Source of the DNA: Chitinophagaceae bacterium
GTDB taxonomy: Bacteria > Bacteroidota > Bacteroidia > Chitinophagales > Chitinophagaceae
Direction: 5' to 3'
DNA length: 64,000 bases
Assembly: GCA_947488765.1 (NCBI GenBank)
Contig: CANLAE010000001.1
Location: 62,001 to 126,000 of the forward strand
The notes under the pieces were generated by a model. That model saw only the letters and a list, made by a program, of their open reading frames with translations. It did no database searches and was not told the origin of the DNA. Below are positions 16,289 through 26,086 of the stretch, piece after piece (positions within the stretch are counted from its first letter, which is position 1; every line of letters begins with the position of its first letter). The translations under genes and the position numbers were made by a program.

Positions 16289-18727
16289 ATGTTTCGTATT
16301 AAAATTTTAGCCGTTTTAGTTTTATTCTTATCATTTTCAGTTTCTGCTCAAAATATGGGTAAGCTTAGCGGAACCCTTATCAATAAAGCATCTCAGCAAG
16401 TGTTATCAGGATTAACTGTTCAGGTTTCACCTGGGAATAATAAAACAATCTCTGATTCTTTGGGTAAATTCAGATTTACGCAACTAAAGCCGGGTTCTTA
16501 TAGTTTAACCATCTCCGGCGTAAATATTCAAACAAAAGTTTTGAATAATATCGCTGTTACAACAGGAAATGAAAATTATTTGCAAATAGAATTAGATGAT
16601 GCAATTAATCAATTAAAAAATGTTGTAGTTACTGGCAGAAAAAATTCAGCCAAAGCTGCAACATTAGAAAGTCCTTTAAGTATTCAACGCCTTACTACAG
16701 AAGACATCAGAGCCAATCCAGGTGGTTCTTTCGACATCAGCAGGGTTATTCAATCGCTTCCTGGTGTTGGTGGTGGTGCATCGGGTGGCACTTACCGAAA
16801 TGATATCATTATCAGAGGTGGTGCACCAAGTGAAAATGTTTTTTATTTAGACGGAATTGAAGTACCTATTATTAATCATTTTGGCACACAAGGCAGTGGT
16901 GGCGGACCAAAAGGAATTTTAAATGTGTTGATGATTGAAGATGTAAAATTAAGTTCATCTGCTTTTGATGCTAAATTTGACAACACACTGAGCAGCGTTT
17001 TTCAGTTCAAACAAAAAAATGGTAACCCCAATAAATTACAAGGAAATATCCGCATCAGCCTTACTGAATCCGCACTGACATTCGACGGACCATTATCTAA
17101 AAAAACAACCTTCATTGCTTCTGCAAGAAAGAGTTCACTGGGATTATTGGCAAAGGCACTCAACTTCTCTTTTCTTCCAAAATATACCGACTTTCAATTC
17201 AAAACTTCTACTCGCATTGATGACAAAACCACATTGACCATTTTAGGAATTGGTGCAATTGACAATTTTAGTTTTATCACTCCCGAAAAAATTACTCCTG
17301 AAAATCAATATGATTTAAACAGCAATCCATTTATTGATCAGTGGAGTTATACAGTAGGCGCTACCATCAAAAGATTGATACCAAATGGTTACTGGAATTT
17401 GAGTGTCAGCAGAAATGCATTAGATAATGTGCTTGATAAATATGAAAACAATCAAAACCCAACAGAAAGTACCCGCACCCTAAAAATCAACAGCAACGAA
17501 ACTGAAAATAAATTAAAATGGGATGTAACTAAAAATTTAAATAGCATCACTTTAAGTTATGGAGTAGTAACCCAATACATTCAATTTACCAATAACTTTT
17601 ATCAGTTATTTAGAAAAGGAATGGTTGATGCTTTAGGGCAACCTCTGGTTCCAATTGAGCTGAAAAGTAATACCAGCAGTAGTTTCATCAGATATGGCGG
17701 TTTTGTACAAGCAGGTACAAGATTGCTTAATGATAAATTATCTTTAAGTGGCGGACTTCGTGTTGATGCCAATAATTTAGACAATAGTGAACCAAATCCT
17801 TTGCAACAATTAAGTCCGAGAATCAGTGCGAGTGTTGCATTATCATCTCAAGTTAAATTCAATGCGAGCTATGGTATTTATTACCGTCTTCCAAGTTATA
17901 CGCAACTTAATTTTAGTAATGCAAGCAACAATCAAAGAACCAATTCCGGAAAATATATTCAAAGTACACACTACGTTGCAGGTTTTGAATATTTACCAAA
18001 AAATACCACTCGCTTTACGGTAGAAGGATTTTACAAATCATACAATAATTATCCTGTCAGCATCAATGATGGTATAAGCCTTGCAAATAAAGGAACAGAA
18101 TCAGGTGCTATAGGTAATGAACCGATTGTACAAACTGGAAAAGGAAGGGCTTATGGTTTTGAATTATTTGCACAACAAAAATTAACCGATAAATTATTTG
18201 GCGTATTTAGTTACACATTGTACTGGAGTGAATTTACCGGAATTAAAAATACGTATGCTCCTGCAAGTTGGGATAACAGACACCTTATCAGCATGACTGC
18301 AGGTTACAAGCTTCCTAAAAATTGGGAGATTGGATTGAAATTTCGTTACCAAGGTGGTGCCCCTTACACACCTTATGATGAAGCAACAAGCAGAAGAAAT
18401 TTTTTAACTAGTGGTACAGGAACTTTTGATTACCAAAAAATCAATACGCTTCAATTACAATCATTTAATTCGGGTGATTTAAGGGTTGATAAAAAATGGA
18501 ACAAGAAAAAAATTACTTACGATTTCTTTATTGATATCTCCAATTTTTATTCAGCAAAATCTGTGGGTGTTGATTCTTACACATTCAACCGAAATTTAGA
18601 TAACACAGCATTTATAACTTCAGATGGGCAACCAATTAAACCAGATGGAAGCAATGGAATACCCATGTATTTGATTAATGAACAAACAACTTTGTTGCCA
18701 ACAATTGGTTTGATTGTTGAGTTTTAA
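16289..18727 (+). CDS. TonB-dependent outer-membrane receptor
   Basis: An 812-residue outer-membrane protein from MFRIKILAV. It has a signal peptide ending at VSAQ, a carboxypeptidase-regulatory-like/CNA-B-type domain (~residues 24-110, KLSGTLINKASQQVLSGLTVQVSPG), then a TonB plug (about 130-250, SIQRLTTEDIRANPGGSFDISRVIQSLPGVGGG and IIIRGGAPSENVFYLDGIEVP), then a beta-barrel ending LLPTIGLIVEF with the terminal aromatic residue. No SusD partner lies next to it, so it is not an obvious glycan-utilisation locus; the substrate is unknown. The longer frame from 16064 is rejected because it lacks the signal peptide at its start and overlaps the DUF2306 gene. Confidence 0.92.
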   Translation: MFRIKILAVLVLFLSFSVSAQNMGKLSGTLINKASQQVLSGLTVQVSPGNNKTISDSLGKFRFTQLKPGSYSLTISGVNIQTKVLNNIAVTTGNENYLQIELDDAINQLKNVVVTGRKNSAKAATLESPLSIQRLTTEDIRANPGGSFDISRVIQSLPGVGGGASGGTYRNDIIIRGGAPSENVFYLDGIEVPIINHFGTQGSGGGPKGILNVLMIEDVKLSSSAFDAKFDNTLSSVFQFKQKNGNPNKLQGNIRISLTESALTFDGPLSKKTTFIASARKSSLGLLAKALNFSFLPKYTDFQFKTSTRIDDKTTLTILGIGAIDNFSFITPEKITPENQYDLNSNPFIDQWSYTVGATIKRLIPNGYWNLSVSRNALDNVLDKYENNQNPTESTRTLKINSNETENKLKWDVTKNLNSITLSYGVVTQYIQFTNNFYQLFRKGMVDALGQPLVPIELKSNTSSSFIRYGGFVQAGTRLLNDKLSLSGGLRVDANNLDNSEPNPLQQLSPRISASVALSSQVKFNASYGIYYRLPSYTQLNFSNASNNQRTNSGKYIQSTHYVAGFEYLPKNTTRFTVEGFYKSYNNYPVSINDGISLANKGTESGAIGNEPIVQTGKGRAYGFELFAQQKLTDKLFGVFSYTLYWSEFTGIKNTYAPASWDNRHLISMTAGYKLPKNWEIGLKFRYQGGAPYTPYDEATSRRNFLTSGTGTFDYQKINTLQLQSFNSGDLRVDKKWNKKKITYDFFIDISNFYSAKSVGVDSYTFNRNLDNTAFITSDGQPIKPDGSNGIPMYLINEQTTLLPTIGLIVEF

Positions 18728-18804
18728 TAGTTTGAATAATAGTTTTGATGATTGTTAAAATTATATTTTGATTAAGATTGGCTTTTTAAGCCCTTGCTAA
18801 AAAA

Positions 18805-18975
18805 GTGAATAAAATAATTGTAGAAACCAAAATCAACGCCCCTTTAGAAAAAGTATGGCAATGTTGGAGCCAACCTGAACACATTACAAAATGGAATTTC
18901 TCAAACGATAACTGGCATTGCCCTTCGGCAGAAAACAATTTGGTGGTTAGTCGAGAATTTCATTATACAATGGCA
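18805..18975 (+). pseudogene. Truncated SRPBCC (AHSA1-like) domain remnant
   Basis: From a GTG at 18805 the frame reads NKIIVETKINAPLEKVWQCW, then EHITKWNFSNDNWHCPSAENN, which is the N-terminal third of an activator-of-Hsp90-ATPase-like SRPBCC protein (normally ~135-160 residues). After about 55 residues the similarity stops where the sequence runs into the 3' end of the oppositely oriented GH3-family gene. The rest of the frame to 19071 is antisense to that gene. It is therefore a broken copy, probably non-functional, and marks an old deletion or rearrangement joint. Confidence 0.75.
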
Positions 18976-20477
18976 GACATTTGTTTAATTTCATCAATAA
19001 TATTTCTTTCATTACTAAGTCTTGGCACTTTGTGTTGCCCGCCCAACTTGCCTTTTAGTTTCAGCCATTGATTGAATGTTCCTTTTTGCATTGCATTAAT
19101 TACAGGCATACGCAAAGCAATATCTTTATATCTTTTGGCTTCATAATCGCTGTTCATATTTTTTAAAGCATCATCTAATTCATAGGTAAATTGAAGAAGA
19201 TTTTCGGGTGCTTTTTCAAATTCTATCAACCATTCATGCGCAGCATTACTATTATCACTGAAATAAATTGGCGCAGCTGTATAATCATTTACAACCGCTC
19301 CAGATTTTTCACTTGCAATGGCAATGGCTTTATCACTATTATCAACAATTAATTCCTCACCAAACGCATTGATGAAATGTTTGAGACGCCCGGTAACATT
19401 GACTTTAAAAGGGAATAATGAAGTAAAGGAAATCGTATCGCCTACCAGATAACGCCACAACCCACCATTGGTACTGATAACAATAGCATAGTTTTTTCCA
19501 ATTTCAACATCTTGTAACCCAATTGTTTGCGGGTCTTGTTTCCCATATTCTTCAATAGGCATAAACTCATAAAAAATACCATGTTCTAAAAAAAGTAACA
19601 TGCCTTCTTCATTCGGATTATTTTGCGCAGCAAAGAAACCTTCACTTGCATTATACATATTGAGGTAATGAATTGGCTTGCCTATTATTTTATTAAATTG
19701 TTCTTTATAAGGAGTAAAAGAAACGCCGCCATGTAAGTACAATTCAATATTGGGCCATACTTCCTGAATATTTTTTTTGCCAGTAATTTCTAAGATTCTT
19801 TTAAGCAAAACAAGCGTCCAAGTTGGCACTCCCGACATAGAAGTTACATCATCATATAGTGTTTGTTGGGCTATTGCTTCAATTTTTGTTTCCCACTCGT
19901 CCATTAAAGCAACTGTAAGATCTGGTGTACGAATCCAGTTTGCCCAAATGGGTGTATTTTGAAAAAGTACAGCACTAAGGTCGCCATACATTGCCTCTTC
20001 ATTGAGTGGATTTATCTGATGGCTTCCACCAATTAACAACCCTTTTCCGGTGAGTAAATCGCTTTCGGGGTTAAAATTGTAATACATGCTCAACACATCC
20101 TTACTTGCCTGAAAGTGATTGTAAGAAAGGCTTTCCTCAGTAATAGGGATAAACTTACTTTTATCATTTGTTGTGCCACTGCTTTTTGCAAACCATTTCA
20201 CTGGTGTATTCCATAATAGATTTTGTTCTCCCAACATTAATCTTTCTATGTAAGGTTTTAAATCTTCGTAAGTATGTATAGGAATTGCTTTTTTAAAATC
20301 ACGAACATTGAATAATTTGCTCATGCCGTATTTGCGACCAATTTCAGTGTATTGACCAAAACTTACCAATTCTTGCAATACCTCACGCTGTGCCTCAATA
20401 GGATTTTGTATCCATTGCTCTATTCGCCAATAACGAATACGTGCCAATCTTGATATTGCAGGGCTGAGCAGCTTCAT
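18963..20477 (-). CDS. GH3 auxin-responsive-promoter family protein (acyl-amido synthetase-like)
   Basis: The ~504-residue product matches the GH3 family of adenylate-forming enzymes. Seen are FAKSSGTTNDKSKFIPIT (the ATP/AMP phosphate motif, about residue 90), LYLHGGVSFTPYKEQF, YNASEGFFAAQN, and GGLWRYLVGDTISFTSLFPFKVNVTGRLKHFINAFGEELIVDN. Plant members conjugate amino acids to acyl hormones; the bacterial substrate is unknown, so an acyl-adenylating role is inference. ATG at 20477 is preferred to TTG at 20492, which lies in a -7-like box (TTAATTTG). The last codons overlap the truncated SRPBCC remnant on the other strand. Confidence 0.88.
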   Translation of the reverse strand: MKLLSPAISRLARIRYWRIEQWIQNPIEAQREVLQELVSFGQYTEIGRKYGMSKLFNVRDFKKAIPIHTYEDLKPYIERLMLGEQNLLWNTPVKWFAKSSGTTNDKSKFIPITEESLSYNHFQASKDVLSMYYNFNPESDLLTGKGLLIGGSHQINPLNEEAMYGDLSAVLFQNTPIWANWIRTPDLTVALMDEWETKIEAIAQQTLYDDVTSMSGVPTWTLVLLKRILEITGKKNIQEVWPNIELYLHGGVSFTPYKEQFNKIIGKPIHYLNMYNASEGFFAAQNNPNEEGMLLFLEHGIFYEFMPIEEYGKQDPQTIGLQDVEIGKNYAIVISTNGGLWRYLVGDTISFTSLFPFKVNVTGRLKHFINAFGEELIVDNSDKAIAIASEKSGAVVNDYTAAPIYFSDNSNAAHEWLIEFEKAPENLLQFTYELDDALKNMNSDYEAKRYKDIALRMPVINAMQKGTFNQWLKLKGKLGGQHKVPRLSNERNIIDEIKQMSAIV

Positions 20478-20563
20478 AGGAGATAACAGCAAATTAAGAA
20501 ATGAAATTGAAACAAAGAAATTACTTCAAATTTAGTTTTGAAACCACTCAAACAAAAAATTAA

Positions 20564-21388
20564 TTATTGATTCAAATCAATATTGTCTAATTTTTCAACC
20601 ATTGGCATATTATCTGATTTACCCATTTCAATAATCCAGTCTTTTCTTTTTAATTCAAAGTTTGTACCCAAGTAAAGGCGTTTTACTTGTTCATTTGCAG
20701 CAAGTTCTTCAGAAGTACCATGTTGAAAAATTTTTCCATCAATTAATAAATATGCCCTATCGCAAATAGACAGTGTTTCATTTACATTATGGTCTGTAAT
20801 AAGTATCCCTATATTTTTATATTTTAATCGTGCTACTACGCTTTGAATGTCTTCAACAGCAATAGGGTCAACCCCTGCAAAGGGTTCATCCAATAAAATA
20901 AATTTAGGATCAACCGCCAATGCGCGGGCTATTTCCGTTCGCCTTCTTTCGCCACCACTAAGGCTATCACCATTGTTTTTGCGTACATGGTGTAAATTAA
21001 ATTCATCTAATAAACTTTCTAATTTCTTTTCACGCTCAGCTTTGGATAAATTGGTCATTTCCAATACCGCCATAATATTATCTTCTACAGATAATTTTCT
21101 GAATACACTTGCTTCCTGTGGTAAATATCCAATACCCATTTGAGCACGCTTGTACATAGGTAACTTTGTAATATTCACATCATTCAAAAAAACATCTCCT
21201 TCATCAGGTTTTATTAATCCCACAACCATGTAAAATGAAGTTGTTTTTCCTGCACCATTGGGACCCAATAATCCTACAATTTCACCCTGACTTACATTAA
21301 TGCTGACCTGATTTACAACCGTACGGTTTTTGTAAGTCTTTATAAGGTCTTTGGTATGTATTGTTAAATTCAAAGTTGTTGTTTTCAC
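20564..21388 (-). CDS. lptB: LPS export ABC transporter ATP-binding protein
   Basis: The 274-residue ATPase of the LptB2FG lipopolysaccharide exporter, at the inner membrane. Walker A is GPNGAGKTT (42-50), with Q-loop YLPQEASVF (the LptB-type sequence), signature SLSGGERRR, Walker [20 protein letters not shown], and H-loop ITDHN. The family normally ends near residue 240; about 30 extra C-terminal residues ([21 protein letters not shown]...) are, as I recall, also seen in relatives. The start at 21388 puts ~12 residues before the ABC domain. It is 86 nt upstream of the GH3-family gene and divergent from metF. Confidence 0.93.
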   Translation of the reverse strand: MKTTTLNLTIHTKDLIKTYKNRTVVNQVSINVSQGEIVGLLGPNGAGKTTSFYMVVGLIKPDEGDVFLNDVNITKLPMYKRAQMGIGYLPQEASVFRKLSVEDNIMAVLEMTNLSKAEREKKLESLLDEFNLHHVRKNNGDSLSGGERRRTEIARALAVDPKFILLDEPFAGVDPIAVEDIQSVVARLKYKNIGILITDHNVNETLSICDRAYLLIDGKIFQHGTSEELAANEQVKRLYLGTNFELKRKDWIIEMGKSDNMPMVEKLDNIDLNQ

Positions 21389-21490
21389 AAAAATATAGAA
21401 TAAAGAAATGCCGGTTAATAAAGTATTTTTACTTAACAGATGTTTGTGTAATAGCTTGCTTGTGTATATTGCATTAATTTATAGGAAAGT

Positions 21491-22444
21491 ATGAAAGTAA
21501 CTGAACATATTAATCAAGCAAAAGACACCTTAGTTTCTTTTGAAATTTTACCCCCACTTAAAGGCAAAAGTATTCAATCAATTTTTGAACATTTGGATCC
21601 TTTAATGGCTTTCAATCCAAGTTGGATTAATGTTACCTACCATCGCAGTGAAAGCATGTTTAAGAAAAAATCAGATGGTACTTTTGATAAAGTAGAAGTT
21701 CGTAAAAGACCCGGTACTGTTGGTATTTGTGCTGCAATAATGAACCATTATAAAATTGATACCGTTCCTCATTTTATTTGTGGTGGCTTTACCAAACGTG
21801 AATGTGAAGATGCATTGATAGATCTTAATTTTTTGGGTATTGACAATGTTTTGGTATTGAGAGGTGATGCAGAAAAAAACGAACCAAGTTTTATTCCCGA
21901 TAAAGATGGACATGCGTATGCAATTGATTTGCAAAAACAAGTAGTTCATTTAAACAATGGATTATATTTAGACGAAGACATTCAAAATGGAGGAAAAACA
22001 AATTTTTGTATTGGCACAGCCGGATATCCTGAAAAACATTTTGAAGCACCGAATCTTGAAATTGATTTGCAACGCTTAAAAGATAAAGTTGATGCCGGTG
22101 CAGATTATGTAATGACACAAATGTTTTTTGACAACCAAAAGTTTTTTGATTTTGTAAAAGCTTGCAGAGATATGGGTATTAATGTTCCAATAATCCCGGG
22201 ACTTAAACCAATAACCAACAAAAAACAATTAACAGTTTTACCTAGAATTTTTCATGTAGATATACCTACCGATTTATCGAATGCTATTATGAAATGCAAA
22301 ACGGATTCAGAAGTGGAACAAGTTGGGACAGAATGGTTGCTACAACAAAGTAGAGAGTTGAAAGCCTTTGGTGTTCCGGTGTTACATTATTACACATTGG
22401 GCAAGCCTAAAGTAATTTATAATGTAGTAAAGGAGTTAGTATAA
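21491..22444 (+). CDS. metF: 5,10-methylenetetrahydrofolate reductase
   Basis: A 317-residue TIM-barrel flavoenzyme that reduces methylene-THF to 5-methyl-THF for methionine synthesis. Motifs are VSFEILPPLKGKSI at the start, PSWINVTYHRSE, IDTVPHFICGGFTKRE, DNVLVLRGDAE (the FAD-binding and catalytic region), GTAGYPEKHFEAPN, DYVMTQMFFDNQKFFDFV, and PIIPGLKPITNKKQL. The length is normal. It is transcribed alone, convergent with the SurA-like gene. A short 28-codon frame overlaps its start by ATGA, but I do not regard that as a gene. Confidence 0.96.
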   Translation: MKVTEHINQAKDTLVSFEILPPLKGKSIQSIFEHLDPLMAFNPSWINVTYHRSESMFKKKSDGTFDKVEVRKRPGTVGICAAIMNHYKIDTVPHFICGGFTKRECEDALIDLNFLGIDNVLVLRGDAEKNEPSFIPDKDGHAYAIDLQKQVVHLNNGLYLDEDIQNGGKTNFCIGTAGYPEKHFEAPNLEIDLQRLKDKVDAGADYVMTQMFFDNQKFFDFVKACRDMGINVPIIPGLKPITNKKQLTVLPRIFHVDIPTDLSNAIMKCKTDSEVEQVGTEWLLQQSRELKAFGVPVLHYYTLGKPKVIYNVVKELV

Positions 22445-22459
22445 TCACCCAATTCCTTA

Positions 22460-22478
22460 CTTTCATTTTTTCTGAAAG
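22460..22478. terminator. Small bidirectional hairpin between metF and the SurA-like gene
   Basis: CTTTCA (22460-22465) and TGAAAG (22473-22478) form a perfect 6-bp stem with a T-rich loop between two convergent stops. The stem is short and AT-rich, so it is a weak candidate. Confidence 0.4.
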
Positions 22479-22481
22479 GCT

Positions 22482-24413
22482 TTATTTTACAGTACTCCAA
22501 ACAGCTGCATTCACTTTTACGGGATATTTCTTTTTCAATTCAGCAATCCATTTTTGTTCTAATACTTGCTGATAATCATTGATTACCAAACCTCTTGCAT
22601 CATCGAAGGTTCTTACATGGGGTTGTGTGTGAACGGCAGTTACGTAAATAAACGTGTAAGCCTCGTCATTATTGATTTTTTCGGGAATTGAAATAAATCC
22701 TATACGGGATTCAACTTTTTGTTTAATAGGTAATTGATTGTTTTCGTAGCGGCTGCTATCTGTTGATATTGCTGTGCCATAACTGCTCACAATTTCTCTC
22801 CACTGGCGAACATTATTTTTTAATTTAACGGCTACTTCATCTGCAATATTTTTGGTTGTTGCAGTAACAATAATAGCACTTAAACCAGGAGCCCATATGT
22901 ATTTTTGCTGATGTGTTGTATAAAAATTTCTAAGCCCGGCTGAGTCTTCACTTGCTTTTGTCCAAACATATTTATCCATTGCACCGAATAATAAATTAGC
23001 TTCATCAAATTCGTTGCATTGCTGTTGTAAGCCAGTATTAAATTCAATTAAATGATCATGATAATATTCACCACAAACAATTTTTTCATACTCTCTCAAT
23101 AAAGGAATAGTGCTGTAATTTGAAAGCGGGTTACTACTTTGTTTGATTGCTTTTACAAATTTTGACCAGTCGCCCGCAGTTATTTTTTGTTTGGTAAATG
23201 AGAATAAAACAGTTGAAGGCGTCACTTTTTTAAATTCATTTAAAGACATGCCTTTAATAGCACTGTCTGTAAATATTAAAAATTCCTGTTCATCAAAAAC
23301 GGCTGTTTTGAAATTGCACAAACTCATCCATTTTTTAGTAAGACTTTTCTTGGCTATTGTTAACCGATCTGCTTTTTCTACTTGTTGTTTGATTAATGCA
23401 GCAGTCATAGGTTCAGAGAAATCTTTACTTACAGGAGTTACTTCCAAAAGCTTTACAATATGGTATCCGTATGGGGTAACAAAGGGTTTGCTGATATCTC
23501 CAATATGCTGCATGCCAAAAACTTTTTCTTCAAAATCAGTATCAAATTGCCCTACTGAAATCTCAGGCAATATGCCAAAGTTATTTAGTGAAGCCCTGTC
23601 TGTACTGTATTCGGATACTAGTTTTCCAAAGTCAATACCACGATTAATTTTATTATAAACAGTGTCAGCAATTACTGCAAAATTTTTCTTGCTTTCTTCT
23701 GTTGCGCCTGGTGGAACTGTGATTAATATCTGTGCAATTTTTCTTTTTCCTGCGGCGGGTCTTTCAGAAATATTTTTAAAAACATGATAGCCTAAATTAC
23801 TTTTAAATGGTGCTGAATATTCACCCGGTTTTAATTTGTATGCTTCATTTTCAAATTCGTAAGGCAAAGTAAAAACTGTGACATAGCCTAGCTTCCCTTT
23901 GTTTTGTTTGGTACTTTCATCATTAGAAAATGCAATGCTTATTTCACCAAAATCTTTCCCCGATTTCAAAGTTTCATAAGCTTTTGTAATTTGCTGGTTT
24001 GCCTGATTTGCATCAGTTCCGGGTTTTACCTCGACAAAAATTTGTTGCAACTGAATATCTTTTTGGCTTCTGTTGAAAGCCTCTTTTATCAGTGCATCTA
24101 TATTGGCTTCTTCATTAATGAAATTATCTGTTATTTGTTTTCTGAAATTGTTGCTTTCGTATTTAAAAGAAGGCTGTTCATTCAGCTTTTCGTTATAAGC
24201 AGCTTGAACTTTTAATTTATAGTTGATGTATAAATCCAGATATTCTTTCAAAGCCTTTTTATTGTTGTGTTCATCAACAGTTGGATTTTTATAATAGGCT
24301 TTTAAAAACTCACTTTTATTTACTGATTTATTGCCGTAGGTAAATAAAGTTTGGCTGAATAATAAATGTGAACTACTTACCAATGTTGTAAGTAGCAATA
24401 GTTTTTTTATCAT
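22482..24413 (-). CDS. SurA-like periplasmic peptidyl-prolyl isomerase
   Basis: A 643-residue exported foldase. It has an N-terminal signal (to about residue 20), a SurA-N-like helical region (FLKAYYKNPTVDEHNNKKALKEYLDLYINYKLKVQAAYNE), two parvulin/PpiC rotamase domains at about 115-215 (IQLQQIFVEVKPGTDAN...GKLGYVTVFTLPYEFENEAYKLKPGEYSAPFKSNLGYHVF) and 225-330 (KIAQILITVPPGA...PFVTPYGYHIVKLLE), then a long C-terminal part containing a degraded third rotamase-like segment. Likely substrates are outer-membrane proteins passing through the periplasm. It starts 3 nt after the TlpA-like gene stop, so the two form an operon. Confidence 0.88.
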   Translation of the reverse strand: MIKKLLLLTTLVSSSHLLFSQTLFTYGNKSVNKSEFLKAYYKNPTVDEHNNKKALKEYLDLYINYKLKVQAAYNEKLNEQPSFKYESNNFRKQITDNFINEEANIDALIKEAFNRSQKDIQLQQIFVEVKPGTDANQANQQITKAYETLKSGKDFGEISIAFSNDESTKQNKGKLGYVTVFTLPYEFENEAYKLKPGEYSAPFKSNLGYHVFKNISERPAAGKRKIAQILITVPPGATEESKKNFAVIADTVYNKINRGIDFGKLVSEYSTDRASLNNFGILPEISVGQFDTDFEEKVFGMQHIGDISKPFVTPYGYHIVKLLEVTPVSKDFSEPMTAALIKQQVEKADRLTIAKKSLTKKWMSLCNFKTAVFDEQEFLIFTDSAIKGMSLNEFKKVTPSTVLFSFTKQKITAGDWSKFVKAIKQSSNPLSNYSTIPLLREYEKIVCGEYYHDHLIEFNTGLQQQCNEFDEANLLFGAMDKYVWTKASEDSAGLRNFYTTHQQKYIWAPGLSAIIVTATTKNIADEVAVKLKNNVRQWREIVSSYGTAISTDSSRYENNQLPIKQKVESRIGFISIPEKINNDEAYTFIYVTAVHTQPHVRTFDDARGLVINDYQQVLEQKWIAELKKKYPVKVNAAVWSTVK

Positions 24414-24416
24414 AAA

Positions 24417-25937
24417 TTATTTAGTTGTCTGTGATTTTAGTTTCGCTGCAATCATATCATCAAATTGCTCAAGACTTAATTGTTTGGCGATGATTCTTTT
24501 TTTATCATCTAATAAATAAACGGTAGGCGTAATTCTTGCATCAAACAATTGTCTGAAACCCGCTTGGTTACTTTTCATTTCAGCATCTCTTGCTTCTTTG
24601 GTTTGATACACATGTGTCCATTCGTATAGTTTTTTTTCATTGATAAAACTTTTCCAATCGTTGACTGCATCATCATATATATAAACTGCATAAACTTTTA
24701 AACCCAATGCTTTCCATTTGGCCTGATAAAAAGAATCTATTTTAGGTAATTGTTCTTTACAATGTCCGCAATGCGGGTCCCAAAAAACAATCAATGTAAA
24801 CTTTGCATCTACATCATACATTGGTTTTGCTTTGCCCAAAGTATCCGTTAAAGTAAGTATTGGAGAAGGCTCACCAATTTGATTTGCCATTAAACTATAA
24901 GCTCTGTCGAAAATCATTTTTCTGGAGGCTGGGTTTAAGAAAGTAGTATCTCCTTTGCTATAAAATTCATTGAACAAATACAAGAATACTTTATCCTGAC
25001 CCATATATTCAGGGTTCACATATTTGTTGGTAAACTTGGTCAGTAAATATGGATATATTTCTCTTCCCGTTCTTGCAGAAAGCAACATGAACTTCACTTC
25101 TTTGATAATGGAATCCGGTTCGGGACTTACATAGTATTTAAAATATTCATCAACCTTTGGTTCAAAAAATGGTGTTCGCAATAATCTGTCGTCAAAGAAA
25201 TTTACATCATTCCAAAAATTATCTTTTATAAAACGGTAGGGATATGCAGAATCTGGTTTTCCTTTAACAATCGGTATTGCAGGTGCTTTAGGGCGTTGCA
25301 TTACGGTAAACAACATTCCCAATAATGAGTTAGGATATTTTTGGATAAAATTATCAATATAGTCTTGTCTTTCTGTATCAATTGCTGCAATTTCAGATTT
25401 GATTTTATTACTGTCACTTGCATTTTTTGCAGATGATAAACTCATTTCAAGATTGTATCGTTGTCTGCCTTTTACTGCGCTGATTGCAGAATAAGACTTG
25501 AATAAATCATTATCCGGTGATCCAATAATTTGTACTTTTTCTTTTTGTGCCGAATCGCCAACAATAGAAAAATGTTGTGCATCATCCATCAACAATTCAA
25601 ATTGTATGGTGTATTGTGGTGATACAACAAAGTATATTCCACCAGTAAGTTTTGCTTCACTCTTAAAAGTGCCTTTGCTGTTGCCATCTAAATAAGCACT
25701 GTCGGCAAGTGTTTTGCCTTTGCCATAATAACTTCCTAGATAAATCCAGCAATTTTTAAATGGCGTAAGCGTAATGTTGATATTTCTTCCGGTTGTTTTT
25801 AAAACAGGAACAGCGGTTGTTTTTTTTTCTGCTGCAACAACATTTTTTTTAGGTGCAACAGCTATTTTTTTTGTTTGGCTGTGAGCAGAAATAACTGAAG
25901 CAAATAACAACGGAGCAAGTAAAAATTTATACATCAT
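24417..25937 (-). CDS. TlpA-like thioredoxin-domain protein with DUF4369/DUF5106-type N-terminus
   Basis: A 506-residue exported protein. It has a signal peptide (to ~20), a Lys/Ala/Val-rich linker, a beta-rich DUF4369-like domain (~45-150: NINITLTPFKNCWIYLGSYYGKGKTLADS), a helical DUF5106-like middle, and a C-terminal thioredoxin domain with WDPHCGHCKEQLP, i.e. a CGHC active site, and the cis-Pro TPTVYLLDD. It is probably a periplasmic disulfide reductase. It is the first gene of an operon with the SurA-like foldase, consistent with envelope protein folding. M1 or M2 could be the start. Confidence 0.85.
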   Translation of the reverse strand: MMYKFLLAPLLFASVISAHSQTKKIAVAPKKNVVAAEKKTTAVPVLKTTGRNINITLTPFKNCWIYLGSYYGKGKTLADSAYLDGNSKGTFKSEAKLTGGIYFVVSPQYTIQFELLMDDAQHFSIVGDSAQKEKVQIIGSPDNDLFKSYSAISAVKGRQRYNLEMSLSSAKNASDSNKIKSEIAAIDTERQDYIDNFIQKYPNSLLGMLFTVMQRPKAPAIPIVKGKPDSAYPYRFIKDNFWNDVNFFDDRLLRTPFFEPKVDEYFKYYVSPEPDSIIKEVKFMLLSARTGREIYPYLLTKFTNKYVNPEYMGQDKVFLYLFNEFYSKGDTTFLNPASRKMIFDRAYSLMANQIGEPSPILTLTDTLGKAKPMYDVDAKFTLIVFWDPHCGHCKEQLPKIDSFYQAKWKALGLKVYAVYIYDDAVNDWKSFINEKKLYEWTHVYQTKEARDAEMKSNQAGFRQLFDARITPTVYLLDDKKRIIAKQLSLEQFDDMIAAKLKSQTTK

Positions 25938-25967
25938 AAAGTACGAAAATTAAAAACGTAAATTTAA

Positions 25968-26000
25968 GCAAATGAACAATAGTGCCCGTTAATCATTTGC
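25968..26000. promoter_or_regulatory. 8-bp inverted repeat between the TlpA-like gene and rlmD
   Basis: GCAAATGA (25968-25975) and TCATTTGC (25993-26000) are perfect complements separated by 17 nt, in the divergent spacer. No T-run follows, so an operator is more likely than a terminator. The spacer is otherwise unremarkable. Confidence 0.3.
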
Positions 26001-26049
26001 AAAACATTGTTAAGTAATATTTGGGAGGATAATGTCAAATCAGGATAGG

Positions 26050-26081
26050 TTTGTTATCCATTATTTTCATAACTACATTTG
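26050..26081 (+). promoter_or_regulatory. rlmD promoter (-33 TTTG, -7 TACATTTG)
   Basis: TTTG at 26050-26053 and TACATTTG at 26074-26081, 20 nt apart, fit the Bacteroidota consensus exactly. The box ends five bases before the GTG start at 26087, so the mRNA is predicted to be leaderless. Confidence 0.75.
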
Positions 26082-26086
26082 CTTCA

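Noticed and set aside
18976-19071. Continuation of the SRPBCC frame
   Set aside because: This part is simply antisense to the 3' end of the GH3-family gene.
21412-21493. 28-codon frame overlapping the metF start by ATGA
   Set aside because: No Met-rich or other regulatory pattern, no clear promoter in front, and its composition is like random AT-rich DNA.
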